The notes beneath the pieces were generated by a model. The model was not told the origin of the DNA, did no database searches, and saw only the letters and a list, made by a program, of their open reading frames with translations. This document shows, piece after piece, positions 36,959 to 48,592 of a stretch of 64,000 bases of DNA. Every line of letters starts with the position of its first letter. Position 1 is the stretch's first letter. This stretch comes from Cystobasidium ongulense (lineage: Eukaryota; Basidiomycota; Cystobasidiomycetes; Cystobasidiales; Cystobasidiaceae). Both the position numbers and the translations under genes were made by a program. The stretch covers positions 1,908,534 to 1,972,533 of the forward strand of contig BQUP01000002.1 of assembly GCA_022835595.1 (NCBI GenBank), written 5' to 3'.

Positions 36959-38072
36959 GAAAGTCTGCCTGTCTATTCCGAAGTATATCTCCCAGAGATA
37001 CAAAAGGACCGCGAGCTATCTCGTGAGGTGGCCAAGACACGCACTGAGCTTGCATGGCGTGAGTTTTCTTCTTGTTCCCCCCACCGATCCCGCAAGTCTG
37101 TTGATAATAAAACAAATTGCTTAGATAACAGCTAATACGAATCTCAGAATTCTGACGCTGGCTAAAGAGAGACAGAAAGAACAGGGACACGTCTGTGCTG
37201 CCCTTATCCTGGACAAACCAGTCAAGGGCGAAGTCTCCAGACTGTACTTTAGCTGCTTGCCTTGGTGGCCAGATTATAAAATGGGCAATCAAGCCAAAAG
37301 AATCCGCTTCACCATCCCGCAAGAGGTAGTGGATACGTTGCCTGCGCATCACCGTGTCAGCAGGTGTATCTTCTGGTGAGTGACCTCTCTCTGCACTTAT
37401 ACTCGTGTTTCTAAAAAACCCTCCGCTTCTCAGGAATGGCTTGGAAGACAGGTTTGAATTCGACTACATCGAAGGCGATCAGATGACATTAAGACAGCTG
37501 GATTCGACAATTCTTTTCGAGCTCAGGAAACCGATTGCTCCCATGCTATGGAGTATCAAGTATACAGACAACTCCATTCAAGACAATGTCAAAGTCCTGT
37601 GTGACATTGTCAAACAAACTGGCGTTCGCATCCGAACTAGTGAGCGACGCATACGTTCGGCCGAGATATAGTCGGCTAACAGTCGGTTGTACAGACGTGC
37701 ATCCAAATGGTAATAATTCTGGAGAATTGACGGCACGTTCACGCAAAGCGTGCGAAGACGGCTTCCATCAGCCGGTCAACACGATCACGGCCGTTAAAAA
37801 GTACAGAGTTCCCTATGGCGCTGATGGAGACGAGGCTTTCAAGAAGCTCATAGACGAGTCAGTCTTTCAATGCCACCGTTGACAGGTGCCTCCCCAAAGC
37901 AATGCAAGGCGGCTTCCTTGCTATACGACTTCCTCCATTACTGCCACAGTGCGGCCTGGTCGTCTTCAGGCGTCGTTTTGTCGAAGCCAAATGCGAAGAC
38001 ATGGCCAGAAGCTATCTTGCGTATATGATCTGGATCGCCCTTTCCGTCCCTACCCGGAATCCAGAATCCACC
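36959..38072 (+). CDS. Unrecognised multi-exon gene (start not resolved)
   Basis: Exons that join in phase: 36959-37058, 37132-37375, 37434-37639, 37695-37857. The first has an acceptor (CATACTAG) directly before it but no ATG, so a short coding exon upstream is missing; an internal ATG at 37281 is an alternative start. The encoded stretch reads as a soluble mixed alpha/beta protein (PVYSEVYLPEIQKDRELSRE, then RIRFTIPQEVVDTLPAHHR, then RFEFDYIEGDQMTLRQLDST, then VLCDIVKQTGVRIRT). It may end at a stop at 37882, or continue through a 28-nt intron (37858-37885) to 38072, giving an in-frame KKLIDE-CLPKAMQGGFLAIRLP junction. I recognise no family. It may be lineage-specific or decaying. Confidence 0.5.
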
Positions 38073-38459
38073 TAGATGATACCCCTTACGGGTTTACCTA
38101 TATCTCCGGCTAATACTCCTTCCCGAAGGAGGTATGCAAACACAGGAGAGGTAGTGACCTTAGAGTCTCCTACCTTGCTAAAGCAATCATTTCCTCGCGG
38201 ATCCTTTACGAGCTTGCTCTTGCCGTCCGCTGTTGTTACAAGCCATGCAACTTAATGGATGCCTCCGGGATTGCGACTAGGGCGATGCTCTAACGACCTG
38301 AGCCTAACGAAAGGTCGCAGGAAGCTGTCTGCTGGTAGTTGGTCCAAGAAGTAGATGTTTGGCTCGAAGAAAGCGGGGTTCGGCATTAAATTCTTAGACC
38401 CCTGCTCCTTCCTCCAGTTTTTAGACGATGAGGACGAGTAATGGGAAAAGGAAACTACG

Positions 38460-38840
38460 TACGTCTCGCGACGAGCGGACGAAGTCTACCATGAAGACTG
38501 CCTGATTACGACCTTCAAACAGTCAGGAGTCCGCATCATGATATGGGGACGTATCATGAATGGTGAGAAAGGCTCTCTGATAGTCCTGAAGTACCCCGGT
38601 GGCAAAGGTTGTGGTGTGAATCATTGCGAAACGCTACATCGAGCAGGTTCTCAATGGCGTCTTCAATAATTACTATACTGATGTGGATCTCGATAGAAAT
38701 AACGTGAAGTTCCAGCAAGATGAATCTCCGAGTCACATATTGAAGAAAGTCAAGAAATGGCTGATTGGCATGAAGGGTGGCAACTCCCATTACCGCTAAG
38801 AGCTTTAATTGATCTGGGACATGTGCAATAATAGACCAAT
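38460..38840 (+). mobile_element. Tc1/mariner (DDE_3) transposase relic
   Basis: Translation shows the conserved transposase stretch VYHEDCLITTFKQSGVRIMIWG, then KYPGGKGCG. After a one-base frame change near 38632 comes YIEQVLNGVFNNYYTD, then VKFQQDESPSHILKKVKKWL, the second-aspartate region of Tc1/mariner transposases. A later PDLxxxxxWD-like part is degraded (LIDLGHV around 38805). No terminal inverted repeats or TA duplications could be recognised. It is an old, truncated DNA transposon copy without coding capacity. Confidence 0.8.
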
Positions 38841-39019
38841 CCTACTACTGTAAGCAAGTAGTGACGAATGAATGCATCTAGTGCTGTGTAGCTATAGTAG
38901 ATGGCTCGGGCTCCCTCCTTCCATTGCTTATTCCGCTGGCTATAATGATTACAACAACAGACTGACAACTCCGCCAGTGCGATCTTTGCAATAATTACAA
39001 GACGTACCCATACTACACA

Positions 39020-41230
39020 CTACATACTGCCCATCTGGTCCATATACTCTGAAAATAAGGAGTCATCCATCATTTCATCCCCAGGCATTGTGAATCCAGT
39101 TCCATTATTCTCGTACATATTGTAATTATCCATAAGCAAGCTATACGAGTCATCAAAGTACGGTTCTTCTCCGGGTATACCTGCTCCATTCTCAGTCTTA
39201 CTCGTCTCTTGGCCTTGAAGTCCTTGCTGAGGTCTGATTGAAGGCTGTATCGATGAGGTCTCTTCCATCTTTACGTCAGGATTGGAAGCATTAGCTTGCT
39301 GTTTAGACGCATTATCAGTTTCCATCTGTTCTTCCTGCCGCCGCCGCCTTTGCTCCCCTTCTTCCTCCTCCTTCTTCGCCTCTCTTTCCCTACGTTCTTT
39401 CTCCTTCCCTTCCTCCTCTAAAGCCATTTTTGCAGCCAGCTCAGCTTCCACTTTCGCTCTGGCTATCCGCTCTTCCTCTTCTTTAGCATGCCGCTGCGCT
39501 TGCAATGCATCTTCAACTTCCTTCCGACGCGCATTATAAGCCTGCATCGCTTTATCATGCATCTCTGCTATCGGTATCATACGAGGAAGTGGAGCTAGCA
39601 GAGCATCGAGTTCTTTTTGGCGCGTACCATCCTTTCTGGCAGAAGGTGACGCGCCACTCACTGCCGAAGGCTTACGCACAAGCTGTTGAGAGGCTGATGT
39701 AGAAGCCTCATTATTGGCATTCGCCATTACTCCAAACAGACTCTTTCCTGGCAATTGTGATTGACATGCTTTCAAATCTTCTACTTCTTTCTGTAGGAGT
39801 GATATTTCTTCCTTGATCTTCTCGAGATCAGGAAAACTAGGCTCAATCCAGCTTTCCATAATTTCAGTGGTGGTACTCTGCAAAGGAGAAACGGCATCAG
39901 CGAGTGTACGTGTGGGAAGGGTCACCAGGGAAAAGGCACCTACCGGATCGAATACAGGCGCTATAACAGCATGATTCCTCTCATATCTCAGGCCAGCCCA
40001 AGATCTCGAGGTCAGATAATCATATGGATCACTGAAACTCTGAGGAAAGCTAGAGTGAGCCGCCGATGCGACGACAGCAGCTCGAAGATGAGGTGGAATA
40101 GCTTGTAAAGCGTGAACTTGTGGTTGAGTAGAAGCTGAGATGGCTTGGTTAACTTGCTGTTGCGATACAGAATTAGATTTCCCAGATCCTGCTTGCGGAG
40201 GTGCTTTCCTGTTGAGTGTAGCTTGTGATTGCTTTGTGGTATTACGCCGCTGTTGTTGCGCTGGTTGGTTTATCTGCTGATGTTGTTGGATATGTTGCTG
40301 TTGCTGTTGCTGTTGCATATGCTGCTGCTGTTGCTGTTGTATCCCGTGTGAAGATCCAGGAGCCGGACCGACGGACATACTTGATTGCCTTCCCTGTTGG
40401 TACATGGGATGATTGGAAGGTGGCTGCATAACATTAGGAGGCAATGATGGCTGATGCTGATGCTGTGGATATGGAGGTTGAGGAGGCTGAGACATGCTTG
40501 CACTCGGATGTCGGTGCTGAAATGGAGTATGAGGGGCCGGAGAAGCAGAGGTAGGACGGTATGCTGGTTCAATAAGAGGAGGAGGAGGCAGGGCTCTGCG
40601 TGTCCGTAGAGGTTGCTGGGCAGGATTATCTGGAGGAAGAGCAGGCAGAGGGTATTCCCTTATCACCTCCCTCTCCCATCCTGCTGGAGCTCTCTGTGTC
40701 GCTCTCTCGTCTCTTCCCCAGTACACGAGCCAGAGAGCAGGGTTGCCCAGACCAGGAGTCTTTATGCGCCAGCGTATGCGATATCTCGCGAGCTGGAGGT
40801 CGGGTGAGTCTTTCGACAGAGGTATCGCGGGATTTGATGGTGGAAAGATGCCCCCGGTGACGACTCCGGTCTCCAGCTCGAGCTCACCGCTGACATTGTT
40901 AGGCAAGGAGTGCGTTGATACGCTGAGTGATTCGCCAGGACCGTCGTCGGACTGGGAGAGGTATCGGATTCCATCTGATGGCCAGTAGGGGCGGCTGGGG
41001 TCGTGGTAGACGATGGCCGAGGTGCCGGCTGCAGACAAGCGTCAGCTAGGCCGCGAACAAGTAAAACCATCCAGCATACACCTAGGCTTGTCGATGAAGC
41101 AGTATTGGAAGGGCAGGTCCTGCATTTGGAAGCTCATGCGCAGCAAGGTGCTGATTGCAGTTGCTGGGCCAGGCGCCGTGGCAATGGCGGTCAGCTCGAA
41201 CGCGCCGCGGAGATAGAGGTCGTTTGCCAT
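39020..41230 (-). CDS. Gln-rich coiled-coil nuclear-type protein
   Basis: Exon 1 is 41230-41082 (MANDLYLRGAFELTAIATAPG...). Exon 2 runs to 39020 and most consistently starts at 40994, joining DKP-SRPYWPSDG in phase over an 87-bp intron; about 707 residues. After a globular N-terminus come long Pro/Gln tracts with poly-Gln runs (40215-40360), then TSRSWAGLRYERNH, then a coiled coil (EKIKEEISLLQKEVEDLK), then a strongly charged Glu/Arg helix and an acidic Met-rich tail. The R-Y-x-R-N-H segment recalls the C-terminal domain of the SWI/SNF subunit Ssr4, but this is from memory and weak. The composition fits a transcription coactivator. It is divergent from COX4. Confidence 0.72.
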
Positions 41231-41437
41231 GATGGTGGTGGTGGTGCTGGCGTGCGATTGCCATGTGTTGCTGGAGACCCTTCTTGACTGTGCTCAATGC
41301 TGTGGTGTGAAATATAAATCGTCCAGAGGCAGAGAGAGGCTTCGTTGGAAGTAGCCAGCCGAAGCTCTTCTCAGCCCCAACACCACTGAGGAATCCTCAA
41401 ACAGCACAGCAAGCTCTACCAGCAGCATCCATTCGCC
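41231..41437. promoter_or_regulatory. Divergent promoter, Gln-rich gene and COX4
   Basis: 207 bp between opposite start codons. It contains GGTGGTGGTGGT-type runs near 41232 and no clear TATA box. Confidence 0.5.
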
Positions 41438-42318
41438 ATGCTATCCCTCGCTGCTCGCCGCATCGCATTCGCTGCACCCGTCCAGCGCGCCGCCTTCGCT
41501 GTCGCTGCATCAAGGCCAATCAGCTCGAGTGCCATCATCAAGGCCGACCACCCAGCTGTGCCCACCATCCAGGGTGAGGGCGCGCCAGCGGGTCAGGTGC
41601 CTACAGACGAGCAACAAGCTACAGGCCTAGAGAGGTGCGTCGAGTTCCTGCTTGGACGGCCGGCAGGGAGAGCCAGGCTGACCTTTGCTGCTCTCCGGTT
41701 CGCATGGCATATGCTGCAATTGCATGAATTTCGATGATACGATGACTACAGAATGGAACTGCTGGCCAAGCTGCGTGGAGAAGATCCCTTCCACATGGCT
41801 CCTCTAGAGGTGCGCTCGCCCTCCCACGCTCTACGTCTCGCTCTCGCATGCTGACCAGCCCTCGTCAATCTCAATTGCAATCTCCGCCAGGTGCCATTCA
41901 TGGGAACCCCCAAGAACCCAATCAAGGTCTTCAGCTTGGTAAGGAGTGCTTTGCAAGTCACCACTGTCAGCTCGCATGCTGATAAAGCTATGCAAATCTC
42001 AGGACGACAACAGAATCGTCGGATGCACCGGGTATCCCGTCGACTCTCACGAGTACGTAGGAAGTTATGGCCGGAGGGAAGCATGATAGACACACCCTCT
42101 AACTATCGTCCCTGTTCACAGCACACTATACGCAAAGGTCACCAGAGAAAAGGGATGGAGATGCCCAGAATGCGGAGTGAGTCGTCCTTCCTTGCCTGGC
42201 ACTGTATCTGCATGCACGCAAGGATTCTGTCTGACCCTTCGCCTTGCCTGTGATCCCTCCATCACAGTGCGCATACGCTCTCGACTTCCACGGAGACGAG
42301 CATGCTCACCACCACTAG
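41438..42318 (+). CDS. COX4: Cytochrome c oxidase subunit 4 (Cox4; animal COX5B)
   Basis: Six exons: 41438-41634, 41752-41809, 41891-41938, 42003-42052, 42122-42176, 42268-42318; 152 residues. The start MLSLAARRIAFAAPVQRAAFAVAASRPISSSA is a strong mitochondrial presequence. The mature part has GLERMELLAKLRGEDPF, then VPFMGTPKNPIKVFS, then RIVGCTGYPVDSHD and the zinc-binding WRCPECG...CAYAL segment, ending in a His-rich tail. It is a nuclear-encoded zinc subunit of respiratory complex IV. Each of the six small exons keeps phase, and the family length matches. Confidence 0.95.
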
Positions 42319-42766
42319 AATGCCTGCGGAAGGACCCCATCATTAGTTGTAGAGTGCCATAGCTATTCCTTTCCTGCAACGAAATGAACCACCCATAATC
42401 TGGAAGTAGAATACATGCAGTATCTTGGCGAGCATGTTGCAGAGACTGAGACTGGGATGGCATGCTATGTTTGACGAGGCAAGAGCTGGTGGTCTGGCTG
42501 AAGCGGTAGTAATGATAGCGATGTGATGTTGCGACTTTTCGCCCGGCATAGACGGCAGCATGCGCAGCACCGGCTGCACGAGCAACTGGGTGACATGAGG
42601 TCTTCAGTAGGAAAGATGTCACCGCTCTTTGCTGCTGCTTGTTTTCTCTTGCTCGCTCGCTGTTTCCGACCAAGTCACGTTTCTTTACCCTTGCTTGCCT
42701 TTGCTCTCATCAAACGAATCGCCGGCGATGCGCTGAACGAAGAAGGCATAAAGAGCTACGACGACG
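42319..42766. other. Intergenic, COX4 to coiled-coil gene
   Basis: Tandem gap with CT-rich sequence before 42767. No further element. Confidence 0.5.
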
Positions 42767-45700
42767 ATGAACCGCAGCTGGTTCAGGCTGCCCTTTGGCG
42801 GAGGGAACACCTCTCAGCAGCAGCAACAGCAGCAGCTGGATGAAGACGAGGTCGAGCTTTCGCATGATTCGGGAGAGTTGCTGCCGGCGTTGAGCAGCAG
42901 CTCGAGGCAGCAGCGACACCACCCGCGACGGGCCAAGACGAGCAGCAGCAGCGGTGGGAGACGAGATGGCTTCAAACAGAGCATCAGTGGGCCCTGTCAG
43001 TGCTGCTTGCGCTCTTGTCGGTGACAGTAACTGACTTTGTTGTTCTTGTTTACTTTCCCGATCAACGCGACTACCTTTTGAATGGACACGATATATACAA
43101 TATAACAACTGTGCATGATGCTGGTAATGGTGTGCATTGGATGACTGCAGACCCGTCTCCGTTGGCGACGACCAGCGATACTGCAAGCTATGCCACCGCT
43201 CAGGCTTCGAGCGTCCCATCCGAGTGCAGCAGTGATCACCAGCCTGTTACCAGCGAAGCGAGCAGACAAGAACAATACCAGCAGCAACAGCATGTTCACA
43301 CTTCATCCCTTCATTCGATATCATCAATCAGGACTGCCCACTTTACCGCTCGGTCCGAGCACTTTGAACGCCTGCAACGGAGCACAACACCCGAAGGGAG
43401 CATGGAAGTCTCGCCGTCAAAGACACCGCTCAGAGACAGGATGAACAGACTGAGCATTGCAAGTACAGCTAGTGGGATGGTCAACTTTGACGACGAAGAT
43501 AGAGAAGAGGCTGAGCGAAGATGGTTAGATGAAGAGGAGGCCGAGACTGCTGCTTCTAGTAATACTGGTGATGCTCTTCCCCAAGTGCAGGAGGAGGATG
43601 AGGATGAACAACAGCCATCCTCCTCTGAAGATGAAATGGGATACGAAGACGAAGAAGAAGATTACCGTCAGCGAACCCACATGACACCGTCGCGCAGCTC
43701 GACCTCTGTCAAGTCGATATTGAAGAAGAGTATAGCTTCAGCCGAGGGTGTTCAAGCTTCGAACGTGTCGATGTACACCACGACTACACCACACCGGACA
43801 GTGACCTGGTCACCGTCAACACTGCCGCCAGCAAAGTCGCCTCCTACGACCGAGATGTCACCTGAGCATCCTCGTGGGCCACTGGCAGCAGCTGAAGCAT
43901 ACTTACTGAACCTAGGGCAAAGACAGCAAGATGAATACTACCAAGGGTTTGATTCACCTTATCGTCAAGGACCACATAGAGAAGAAGAAGATTCTGTCAT
44001 ATCAAGTGAAGATTCAGCTATGGAAATTGAAGAAGCTTTACTTTCAAGAAGTAGTACTTCTATCTCTCCTCATAATCTATCTGCTGCTTCAGAAACTATT
44101 GAAGAAGGAAAGGTGGCAGAAGAATCAACAGATTCACTCAAATTACATGGTTCAAATAGCAAGAGGGGAACCGCTTTCATGGATAGATTGAAAGGACTCA
44201 TACCAAGTCCTGAGAGTTCTTTTGCCGATACTCAGTATGCACAGACAGAGCAGCAGCCTACAACATCGTCTCCTTCGAGCAAAGAAGACAACAAGACTTT
44301 AGACCCATCAATGTCAAATATACTGGATACATCAGCTCCTATGCATTGCATATCCCAGGATGTGACTGTCAATGAGTCGCACGTGAACACTACACTGCGT
44401 CAGACGAATGGGCCAAAGCCTTTCCTGCTGAGACAATCAGGCATCTTGGAGGAACCTTCTATCCTCGAAGACTCTGTCGAATATCGAGCTACTCATAAGA
44501 AGTCGTCTACTAGCCCTACGACTTCGCCTGACAGATCCAATTCTACGACCATGTTAGGAGGGCAATCTTTTGTCACTGCTATGCAACAGCCTTCTCCTTC
44601 TGCCGCCGTACATACGCCGAGCAAAGAATCTCTCTTACAAAGTCGTCAAGAAGCTACTTCTACAAATGGACGCAGCCAGGTCATCTCTGTCAAAGAAGAT
44701 CAGCACATCGAAATTTTAGAGACGCCAGCCGAAGGAACTGACAATGCGCAGGAGGAGTCAACTCGCATTGTGCAGCTCGAGGAAGCATCTGAGGAGAATG
44801 ATTACGAACAGCCAGATGTTTCACCTTCTCCATCACTGCGTGCTTTACCTTCCATCACTCCTTCGTCGTCTTCTTCGTCGCTCATCAAGCTAAAGCCAGA
44901 GTCACCCTTTACAAGTCTAGTAAATCACTTGCTAAGCACACAGGATGAATTACTATCACATAGAGCAGATCAGAAAACAATGCTCATTTCACTTGTCTCG
45001 AATCTTCGTGGTGAATTAGCTTCTAGGGATCGTCAATTAGATGTACTCGAATCTAAAAACAAATCTTTAGAAAAAAATCTTAGGAAAGAGAGAGAAGAAA
45101 GAGAAAAAGATAAGTCACAGACGAAGGATAGAATTTCAACTGCTTTTGCAGAAGTTGACGACATTAAGAATAAATTAGTTGTGGAGATTAAAAGACGTGA
45201 TGATGCTTTTAAAGAGGAATTACTACATGAAAAAACGAAAAGGGAAATGGTTGAAAAACAACTTGAATCATTCAGGAGGAATCATGATTCTTCTGAGGAG
45301 ATCGAATTCTTACGCATTCAATTACAAGATGCTCGTGAGGCTTTAGATGATGCGAAAATATCTTCTGAACGCACTTCGGATGACTTGGAAAGGGTGAATA
45401 GTTTGCTTGGGGAAAGCCAGAAGGAAAAGCACATTATGGAGATGCGCCTAGAGGCTTCTCAGAGAGCTCAAGAAGACGCTCAGGCTCAAGTTGATGCACT
45501 ATCTGATGAATGTGACAAGCTTCGAAAGCAGTCTCGTGCAACTGAGAAGCAGCTCGACAAGGTATCGACGGAGTTTGAACGGCAAATGACTGTGCTACGT
45601 ACGAAAGCCAATCAGTCTGAATCCACAAACGCCAAGCTCAGAAGGGAACTCGAAGACGTTACGCATGCGTTGCACGATGAGCGGCTTGAACAAACTCGTC

Positions 45701-46797
45701 AGTATGATATGAGCGCTTCCGTACAAGAGAGTTTACGAATTGATAATGAGCGACTTGTGGGTTCAGTAGCAAAATTGGAAAGGAGTAAAGAAAATAGCTT
45801 CCATCAACTTCAAGTTATTAAGAAGGATACAGCTGCTGTATTAGCTCAAAAGGAAGAACGATTATCTCAACTAGAAGCTGAAATCTTGAAACGTTCTCTT
45901 GATCGTCGGACACAATCTTCTCAAGCTATAGGTACCAGTGATAATTGTACGACATGCAAGGAAAGTGGTGAAAGAACTGGTTTCTTGGAATCCGAAGTAG
46001 TCAGGTTGAGAGAAGTAGTAGGTAAAATGAGAATGGAATCTGCAGATCGTGAAGTCAAAATTGCGAGATTGAACAAGACTAGGGAACAATTAAAGGAAGA
46101 TATTGAAGGTTTAAACATAGCTCTTGAAGCTAAACAGATGGAAGTTGCTATGCTCAAAAGGGAATCTCATAGACTTTCAGGTGGTGGTAATGAAAATGCT
46201 ACTACCGTTGGAGGGGCAGGTGGTATATCAATGGTCGGAATGACTACCTCTACTACAAGGCCTCATTCTAGAATCTTGAAGGGACGACCTTCATCAGTGC
46301 ACGATACTACACAAGGCGCGGAAACAGCGTCGATGCATGGTGGATCAACTACTTTTACTGCTGAGCAGAGAAGAAGATCGTTAAGAGCGAGAACATCAGC
46401 TGTTAACCCTGGAAAACGTATTTCAATAGCACATAGAAGTAGTATAGATACTCCTGGCGTACTTTCATCTATCAATGCTAATTCCGTCAATGGAAACCTC
46501 CTGTCTTCTACGTTGACTTCAAGACGCACCCCTTCGAAGCATCTAGACGCGAAGGAAAGTAGACAAGAGAAAGCATTAGAAGCTGCTTCACTCGTCAAGA
46601 CAGTTAAGACTGTATCACCTCCTGGCGGAAATGCATACGCCGACAAGGAGAACGATGATATTTCGATAAATATCGGTACCGACAAAGCACATCAGCGAAT
46701 CGCGGATTTACCTTCTGCACCTTCACATTCCATAGTAAAACAATCGCAACGAGACGACGTCAGGAAAAGAAGCAATAGTGTTCTGATACCAGCTTAA
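42767..46797 (+). CDS. Long coiled-coil protein, possibly cytoskeletal or spindle-pole
   Basis: Exon 1 is 42767-42995 (start MNRSWFRLPFGGG, poly-Gln run), exon 2 is 43151-46797; the join GP-YPSPLATT is in phase; 1291 residues. The first 600 residues are disordered and acidic, with a TPLRDRMNRLSI segment and a TPHRTVTWSPS motif of the kind phosphorylated by cyclin-dependent kinases. From about residue 640 a nearly unbroken coiled coil of about 430 residues follows (LVSNLRGELASRDRQLDVLESKNKSLEKN... to ...LEAKQMEVAMLKRE). A basic Ser-rich tail ends the protein. This layout is common in spindle-pole, septin-ring or vesicle-tether proteins; no family motif decides. Coding sequence from about 43980 to 46200 is notably AT-richer than the flanks. 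Confidence 0.75.
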
Positions 46798-47259
46798 AAA
46801 CGTGTATATTTCTGATCTTCTCTCGTAATTCCTTTTTTACTCGTACTTTCTTTTGAGAGTCATTTCCACTAAATACCGCATAGCAAAGGTGTATATATAC
46901 CCGGACGATAAACACAATCGCTCTTTATTGTTTCTTTACTTGGTTCGCTTTCTTGTTGTTGTAATGAAATTACAGGGGGATCTATGCCTTACGATACGAC
47001 TGCCTTATTGACGCTCTGAACATATGACTGAGGCACGCTCAGTACCGGTGCTCACTGCATTTATTGCAATTTATACCACCACAAGATCTCATCACATTCA
47101 ATCAAGCTTGACCTAAGCGTTGAAGCGTGGAAGGTGTGCTTCAGCAACCACCCGTGGAGGAGGTTCGTAAAAATGATTACAGTTTCAGATTAAATCATAC
47201 ATGCTAATGACAATAGATTGGACGCTATGGAGGGCCCTAGCGTATGTATGCTAGACAAG
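46798..47259. other. Convergent gap
   Basis: T-rich 3' flanks of the coiled-coil gene and KEI1. No gene seen. Confidence 0.5.
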
Positions 47260-48266
47260 CTACCGGTTATCCTTATTAGAAGATTCCTCATCTCTCCCTT
47301 GCCCGTTGGACGAATATAAAGGCGAATCATTACTACCATCGTCATGTTCACCTTCCCATAGCACATCACCATTCGCACCTCCATTACTGGCCAAGCTAGA
47401 ATTACGTAAATGTGAATATGCATATCCATTTTGGTTGTTATTATTCCGACGGGAAGGATTGATTGATCCTCCTGCTGCTGATGGTATTTTTGATGCTACT
47501 TGCGCTTGTTGGGAAACTGCAAGGGCTCGGAAAGTACCACGTCGGAGATGGATGGCGTAAGAGTATAAGACGGCAATGAAGTAGATCTGTGTGTGGATTG
47601 AGAGGGTTATGTTCGTCATTATGTGTACGGGCAGATGCGTAGTTATCTATCTGAATGCATGCAAACGAGGAGTAAATGACACACCTTGATGACCCAGCCG
47701 AGGATGAGGACTGTAGTAGAGAATCCCTTTTCGTCGTTCCAGACCTGCAGTGCCATTCTTGCCCTTTCAGCGTCGTCTAACTGACCATTCCCAGATGCTA
47801 GTCCAGCTTCTAGGATCTCCTTCTGAGCAGCCGAGTTTGCGACGCGTCTTCCGTCGTGGGGTGTGTAGCTGTACCAGGTGACGCCGAAGAATGCGATATA
47901 GAGGGTCGATATGAGATGGTCTATGAGGTAGAAGTGGGCATAGGTTAGGACCTTGCTTGGGTTTTCCTGTGCATGCAAGGTGTTCTCGTCAGCGTGCAAG
48001 CCGCTACAGCCAACTAAAAAGCGACCCACCTCGCCGACCTGCTTTGCACCCCACGAGAACAGGAATATGCTGGCTACAGAGTAGAGGTACATGGATAGCT
48101 GGGCCAGAGTGCCGCCTGAGAATATGGCGAGCAGGCCATAGAAGCCGGCGACCTTGTTGAGTATGGCGAACCAGGTGATGATCTCTGAGCCGAGCTTGAG
48201 GTCGAAGAGGGTGAAGAAGAAGGACTGGAGGGGCAGGAGGGCGGACAGTTGCTTTGGGATGGCCAT
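47260..48266 (-). CDS. KEI1: Kei1-like inositol phosphorylceramide synthase regulatory subunit
   Basis: Three exons on the minus strand: 48266-48030, 47966-47685, 47586-47260; 281 residues, in phase. The N-terminal half has four hydrophobic spans in the order expected for Kei1 (LQSFFFTLFDLKLGSEIITWF, ILNKVAGFYGLLAIFSGG, HFYLIDHLISTLYIAFFG, then TTVLILGWVIKIYFIAVLYSYAIHLR). The last 85 residues are a hydrophilic Asn/Ser-rich tail. In yeast Kei1 is a Golgi partner of Aur1, essential for making inositol phosphorylceramide. Recognition rests on the span order, the KIYFIAVLYSYA segment and length; the gene symbol follows the yeast name. Confidence 0.85.
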
Positions 48267-48592
48267 GTCGAGGCGCTGAACAGGTTGTATGTGCTCGAGT
48301 GTGCTTGCGGGTGGTTGATGGAGGTCAATCGTGTATAATTGCTGGCATGGATTGCGCTTTGAGGACAGAGGCTAGCCGCGTGCTGGCTGCGAGCGGATGC
48401 AATACTAGTACTAACACCACTTTGAATATGCGTGTATCTCCATCAAGTCGAGTCAGTCCAATCCCAACCTTCGTCTGCTTCTTTCGACCTGTCCAACTCC
48501 ATCATTAGCACAATCCCAATATTAATCGACGACTGCCACCACATATGCACGAACACGGCAGAGAAGAGCGAACGGCCTGACAGCATGACACG
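48267..48592. other. Divergent promoter, KEI1 and Zn2Cys6 gene
   Basis: 326 bp between opposite start codons; no clear TATA box and no other gene. Confidence 0.5.

Noticed and set aside
40215-40360. CAG/CTG-rich array considered as a non-coding satellite
   Set aside because: It is in frame and encodes the poly-Gln part of the minus-strand protein.
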